This document shows positions 61,955 through 64,000 of a DNA stretch of 64,000 nucleotides, one piece after another. Source of the DNA: Streptomyces sp. NBC_00525 (GTDB lineage: Bacteria > Actinomycetota > Actinomycetes > Streptomycetales > Streptomycetaceae). Positions within the stretch are counted from its first letter, which is position 1; the number at the start of each line of letters is the position of its first letter. The translations under genes were made by a program, and so were the position numbers. Under the pieces are notes generated by a model. It was given only the letters and a program-made list of their open reading frames with translations, ran no database searches and was not told the DNA's origin. The stretch covers positions 992,001-1,056,000 of the forward strand of contig NZ_CP107834.1 of NCBI RefSeq assembly GCF_036346595.1. Reading direction: 5' to 3'.

Positions 61955-62469
61955 CCGTGCGGTGGGCGCTCGCCGGGGTCTTCCTGGTGTCCGCCGCCGC
62001 CAAGGCGCGCGCCTTCCGGGACACGCTGACGATGGTGGAGCCGCTGCTGCTCCGCGCGGCCCGGCCGGTCGCCCGGCCGCTGACCCGGCCCGCCGCGCTG
62101 CTGCTGATCGCGGCGGAGGCCGCGACCGGGCTCGCCCTGCTCGGCGGGGCGCCCACCGCCGGGCCCGGTCTCGTCGCCGCCCTCGTCCTCACCGCCGGTT
62201 TCACCGCCCTCGCGGTGCTGGCCACCGTCTCGCGCACCGAGGTGAAGTGCGCCTGCTTCGGCCGCCCCGCGGCCCGGCTCGGCCCGCGCCATGTGGTGCG
62301 CAACGCCCTGCTGCTGGGCCTGGCGTGCCTGGGGCTGTGGGGGCCCGAGGCGGCCGCCGTGTCCGCGTCGGCCGGGCCGGCCCTCGTGATCTGCGCGACG
62401 GCCGCGGTGGTCGTCACCGCGGTGACCGCCTTCTACGACGACATCGTCGACCTAGTGAAGATCCCCTGA
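61936..62469 (+). CDS. MauE/DoxX-type membrane redox protein
   Basis: A 177-residue membrane protein with four helices: VLTVRWALAGVFLVSAAAKA, LTRPAALLLIAAEAATGLALL, LVAALVLTAGFTALAVLATV and a final pair. The KCACFGR motif near residue 105 is the CxCFG signature of the MauE family, which helps form disulfides in the methylamine dehydrogenase light chain. ATG 61936. It sits between the cysteine-rich peptide and a thioredoxin gene, so it likely passes electrons from peptide thiols to the membrane quinone pool. Confidence 0.82.
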   Translation: MAYAVLTVRWALAGVFLVSAAAKARAFRDTLTMVEPLLLRAARPVARPLTRPAALLLIAAEAATGLALLGGAPTAGPGLVAALVLTAGFTALAVLATVSRTEVKCACFGRPAARLGPRHVVRNALLLGLACLGLWGPEAAAVSASAGPALVICATAAVVVTAVTAFYDDIVDLVKIP

Positions 62470-62482
62470 AAGAGGAATGGGC

Positions 62483-63025
62483 ATGATCTATCTGACCGCC
62501 GGACTCGTGCTCGTGGGAGCCGTCACGGTACTCAATCTGATGCTGACCCTCGCGGTGATCAGGCGGCTGCGCAAGCACGAGGAGGAGCGGCGGCAGCAGA
62601 ACTTCGTCCCGCCCGAGTCCGGCCCGGAGACCGGCGCGGCGCTCCCCGCCTTCACCGCCGTGACCCTGGCGGGCGAGCCGGTCACCGCCGACTCGCTGAA
62701 GGGCCGTCAGGCCGCGCTCACCTTCCTGTCCACGGACTGCTCCGCCTGCGTCATGGCCGTGAACGACATGCCCGAGTTCGCCCGGCGGACCGGCATGGAC
62801 GCCTCGCAGATGCTGGTGGTCATCGCCGGGGACGAGGCCGACGCGCACCGGATGGCGGAGCCGCTCGCGGGCATCGCGACCGTGGTGGTGGAGGAGACCG
62901 GCGGCCCGCTCTCGGCGCTGTACTCGATCCGGGCGACCCCGACGACCGTGCTGGCGGACCCGGACGGCACGGTCACCTACGCCGAGGCCGGCACCAACCC
63001 CGTGCTCGAAGGCCTCCCGGCGTGA
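62483..63025 (+). CDS. TlpA/MauD-type membrane-anchored thioredoxin
   Basis: A 180-residue protein. One N-terminal helix (MIYLTAGLVLVGAVTVLNLM) anchors a thioredoxin fold outside the membrane. The active-site motif CSAC lies in FLSTDCSACVMAVNDM near 80-84, and the cis-Pro region is IRATPTTVLADPDGTV. MauD-type partners of MauE oxidise or isomerise cysteines during protein maturation. ATG 62483 gives a correct seven-base spacing from GAGG; ATG 62477 is too close. Its stop overlaps the ABC transporter start. Confidence 0.87.
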   Translation: MIYLTAGLVLVGAVTVLNLMLTLAVIRRLRKHEEERRQQNFVPPESGPETGAALPAFTAVTLAGEPVTADSLKGRQAALTFLSTDCSACVMAVNDMPEFARRTGMDASQMLVVIAGDEADAHRMAEPLAGIATVVVEETGGPLSALYSIRATPTTVLADPDGTVTYAEAGTNPVLEGLPA

Positions 63026-64000
63026 CCGGCGGCCAGGAGCCGGCCGTGCACCGGCTGGGCGGTCCCCGCGGACTGGTCACCGGCGCGGGCGCGGCCCTGG
63101 CCCTGACCTGGCGGGCGGGGCCGGGCGCCTTCACCTGCCAGGTCCTGCTCACCCTCGTACAGGGGCTGCTGCCCGCCGCGGTCACCCTGCTCACCAAGTG
63201 GCTCTTCGACTCCGTGCAGTACGGCACCATCCCGGGCGGGCTGTCGCCGATGGCCCTGGTGGCGGCGCTCGGCCTGTGCGGCACCCTGCTGGCGGCGCTG
63301 CCGTACGCCTCCGACTACGTCAAGTCCCGGCTGCGGCGCGGGATCTCCTACCGGGCGCAGCGGGAGCTGTACGGCAAGGTGGAGGGGTTCGTCGGGATGT
63401 CCCGCTTCGAGAACCCGGACTTCCTGGACCGGCTGCGGCTGGCCCAGGACTCGGCGACCGGGGCGCCCGACCAGATCACCACGGCGATGTTCGGCCTGGT
63501 GCAGCAGGCCACGGCCGTGACCGGGCTGGCCGTGGTCCTCTCCGGGGTCTCCCCCTGGCTGACGGCGGTCACCGTCGCGGCTGCGGTGCCCGCGCTGTTC
63601 ATCCAGGTCTCGCTCAGCCGCCGCGAGGCGCAGATGGTGTGGGCGATCAGTCCGCGCAACCGCCGCCAGTTGTTCTACCAGACCCTGATGCTGGACCTCG
63701 CCGCCGTGAAGGAGGTCCGGCTGTTCGGCGCCGGCGGCTTCCTGCTGCGGCGGATGAACGCCGAGACGCGGGCGATCAACGCCGCCGAGGAGCGGCTGGA
63801 CCGCCGGGTGCTGGCCTTCCAGGCCCCGACCTCCGCGCTGGGCGGGATCATCGCCGCGTGCGGGCTGGCGTGGATGATCCACGGCGCGCAGTCCGGCCGG
63901 TTCGGTGCGGGCGACGTGTCGGCGTTCATCGGCGCCTCGGCCGGCGTCCAGGGTGTCCTCTCCTCCGCCATCCTGCATGTCACCAGCGGCTACCAGGCGC
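63022..64000 (+). CDS. ABC transporter, membrane domain (partial; continues past the window)
   Basis: At least 326 residues, with no stop before the end of the window. The N-terminal membrane domain shows helices such as FTCQVLLTLVQGLLPAAVTLLTKWLF and LVAALGLCGTLLAALPYASDY and the exporter-type loop FENPDFLDRLRLAQDSATGAP. The ATPase domain is expected beyond 64000. GTG 63022 overlaps the TlpA stop (GTGA). As the last visible gene of the cysteine-rich peptide cluster it is the likely exporter; a peptidase domain is not present at this N-terminus. Confidence 0.85.
   Translation, partial: MTGGQEPAVHRLGGPRGLVTGAGAALALTWRAGPGAFTCQVLLTLVQGLLPAAVTLLTKWLFDSVQYGTIPGGLSPMALVAALGLCGTLLAALPYASDYVKSRLRRGISYRAQRELYGKVEGFVGMSRFENPDFLDRLRLAQDSATGAPDQITTAMFGLVQQATAVTGLAVVLSGVSPWLTAVTVAAAVPALFIQVSLSRREAQMVWAISPRNRRQLFYQTLMLDLAAVKEVRLFGAGGFLLRRMNAETRAINAAEERLDRRVLAFQAPTSALGGIIAACGLAWMIHGAQSGRFGAGDVSAFIGASAGVQGVLSSAILHVTSGYQA

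Overview
The window looks like a stretch of Streptomyces chromosome. It has very high G+C with strong third-position bias, two chaplin genes (one with an actinomycete LAxTG sorting signal), a mycothiol-dependent formaldehyde dehydrogenase, an F420-type luciferase-like oxidoreductase, GTG starts with GGAGG-like ribosome sites, and many TetR regulators. From memory, the gene order chaplins - gluconate operon - soxR - hmgA - GDSL esterase resembles the Streptomyces coelicolor core around chpC/chpH through SCO1725, so most of the window is probably conserved core with local insertions. No database was consulted.

Layout. 0-8.6 kb: F420-type oxidoreductase, aldo/keto reductase overlapping a degenerate RecD2-like protein, two small conserved genes, a long wall-anchored chaplin, chpH, an M20 peptidase and tRNA-Leu(GAG). 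8.6-17.3 kb: an accessory segment directly behind the tRNA. It holds a decayed IS5-type transposase, a perfect 19-bp hairpin, a 1773-residue GHKL-ATPase (sacsin/NO VEIN-like) protein with a C-terminal DUF3883 nuclease-like domain and a TTA codon, and an orphan membrane/coiled-coil protein. 17.3-32 kb: a tandem pair of secreted paralogues, an RluA synthase, a formaldehyde-detoxification operon, the gluconate regulator/kinase/permease, an ASCH protein, a FUSC-type membrane protein, a flavoprotein, a DMT-type permease, a Nudix hydrolase, two DUF202 proteins and a quinone-oxidoreductase-like enzyme.

32-50 kb is rich in acyl-CoA metabolism and TetR regulation. Three candidate TetR regulons can be read from repeated operators: one phosphotransferase/acyl-CoA dehydrogenase/SDR set that retains only the last 29 codons of an acyl-CoA ligase, one MaoC/TetR pair, and one acyl-CoA dehydrogenase/TetR/aldehyde dehydrogenase set. 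Between them lie a NamZ-like muramidase, a penicillin-acylase-family enzyme and soxR. 49-61 kb: an ABC ATPase, a TetR, an overlapping operon of a beta-helix membrane protein, cupredoxin-like lipoprotein and polytopic membrane protein, then hmgA, a GntR regulator, an orphan type ISP specificity-domain protein, a self-regulating TetR, a small basic protein and a GDSL esterase.

61.5-64 kb is the most interesting part: a 73-residue precursor whose last 49 residues hold ten cysteines, followed by a MauE-type membrane redox protein, a TlpA/MauD-type thioredoxin and an ABC exporter that runs off the window. This looks like a dedicated system for making and exporting a disulfide-rich peptide.
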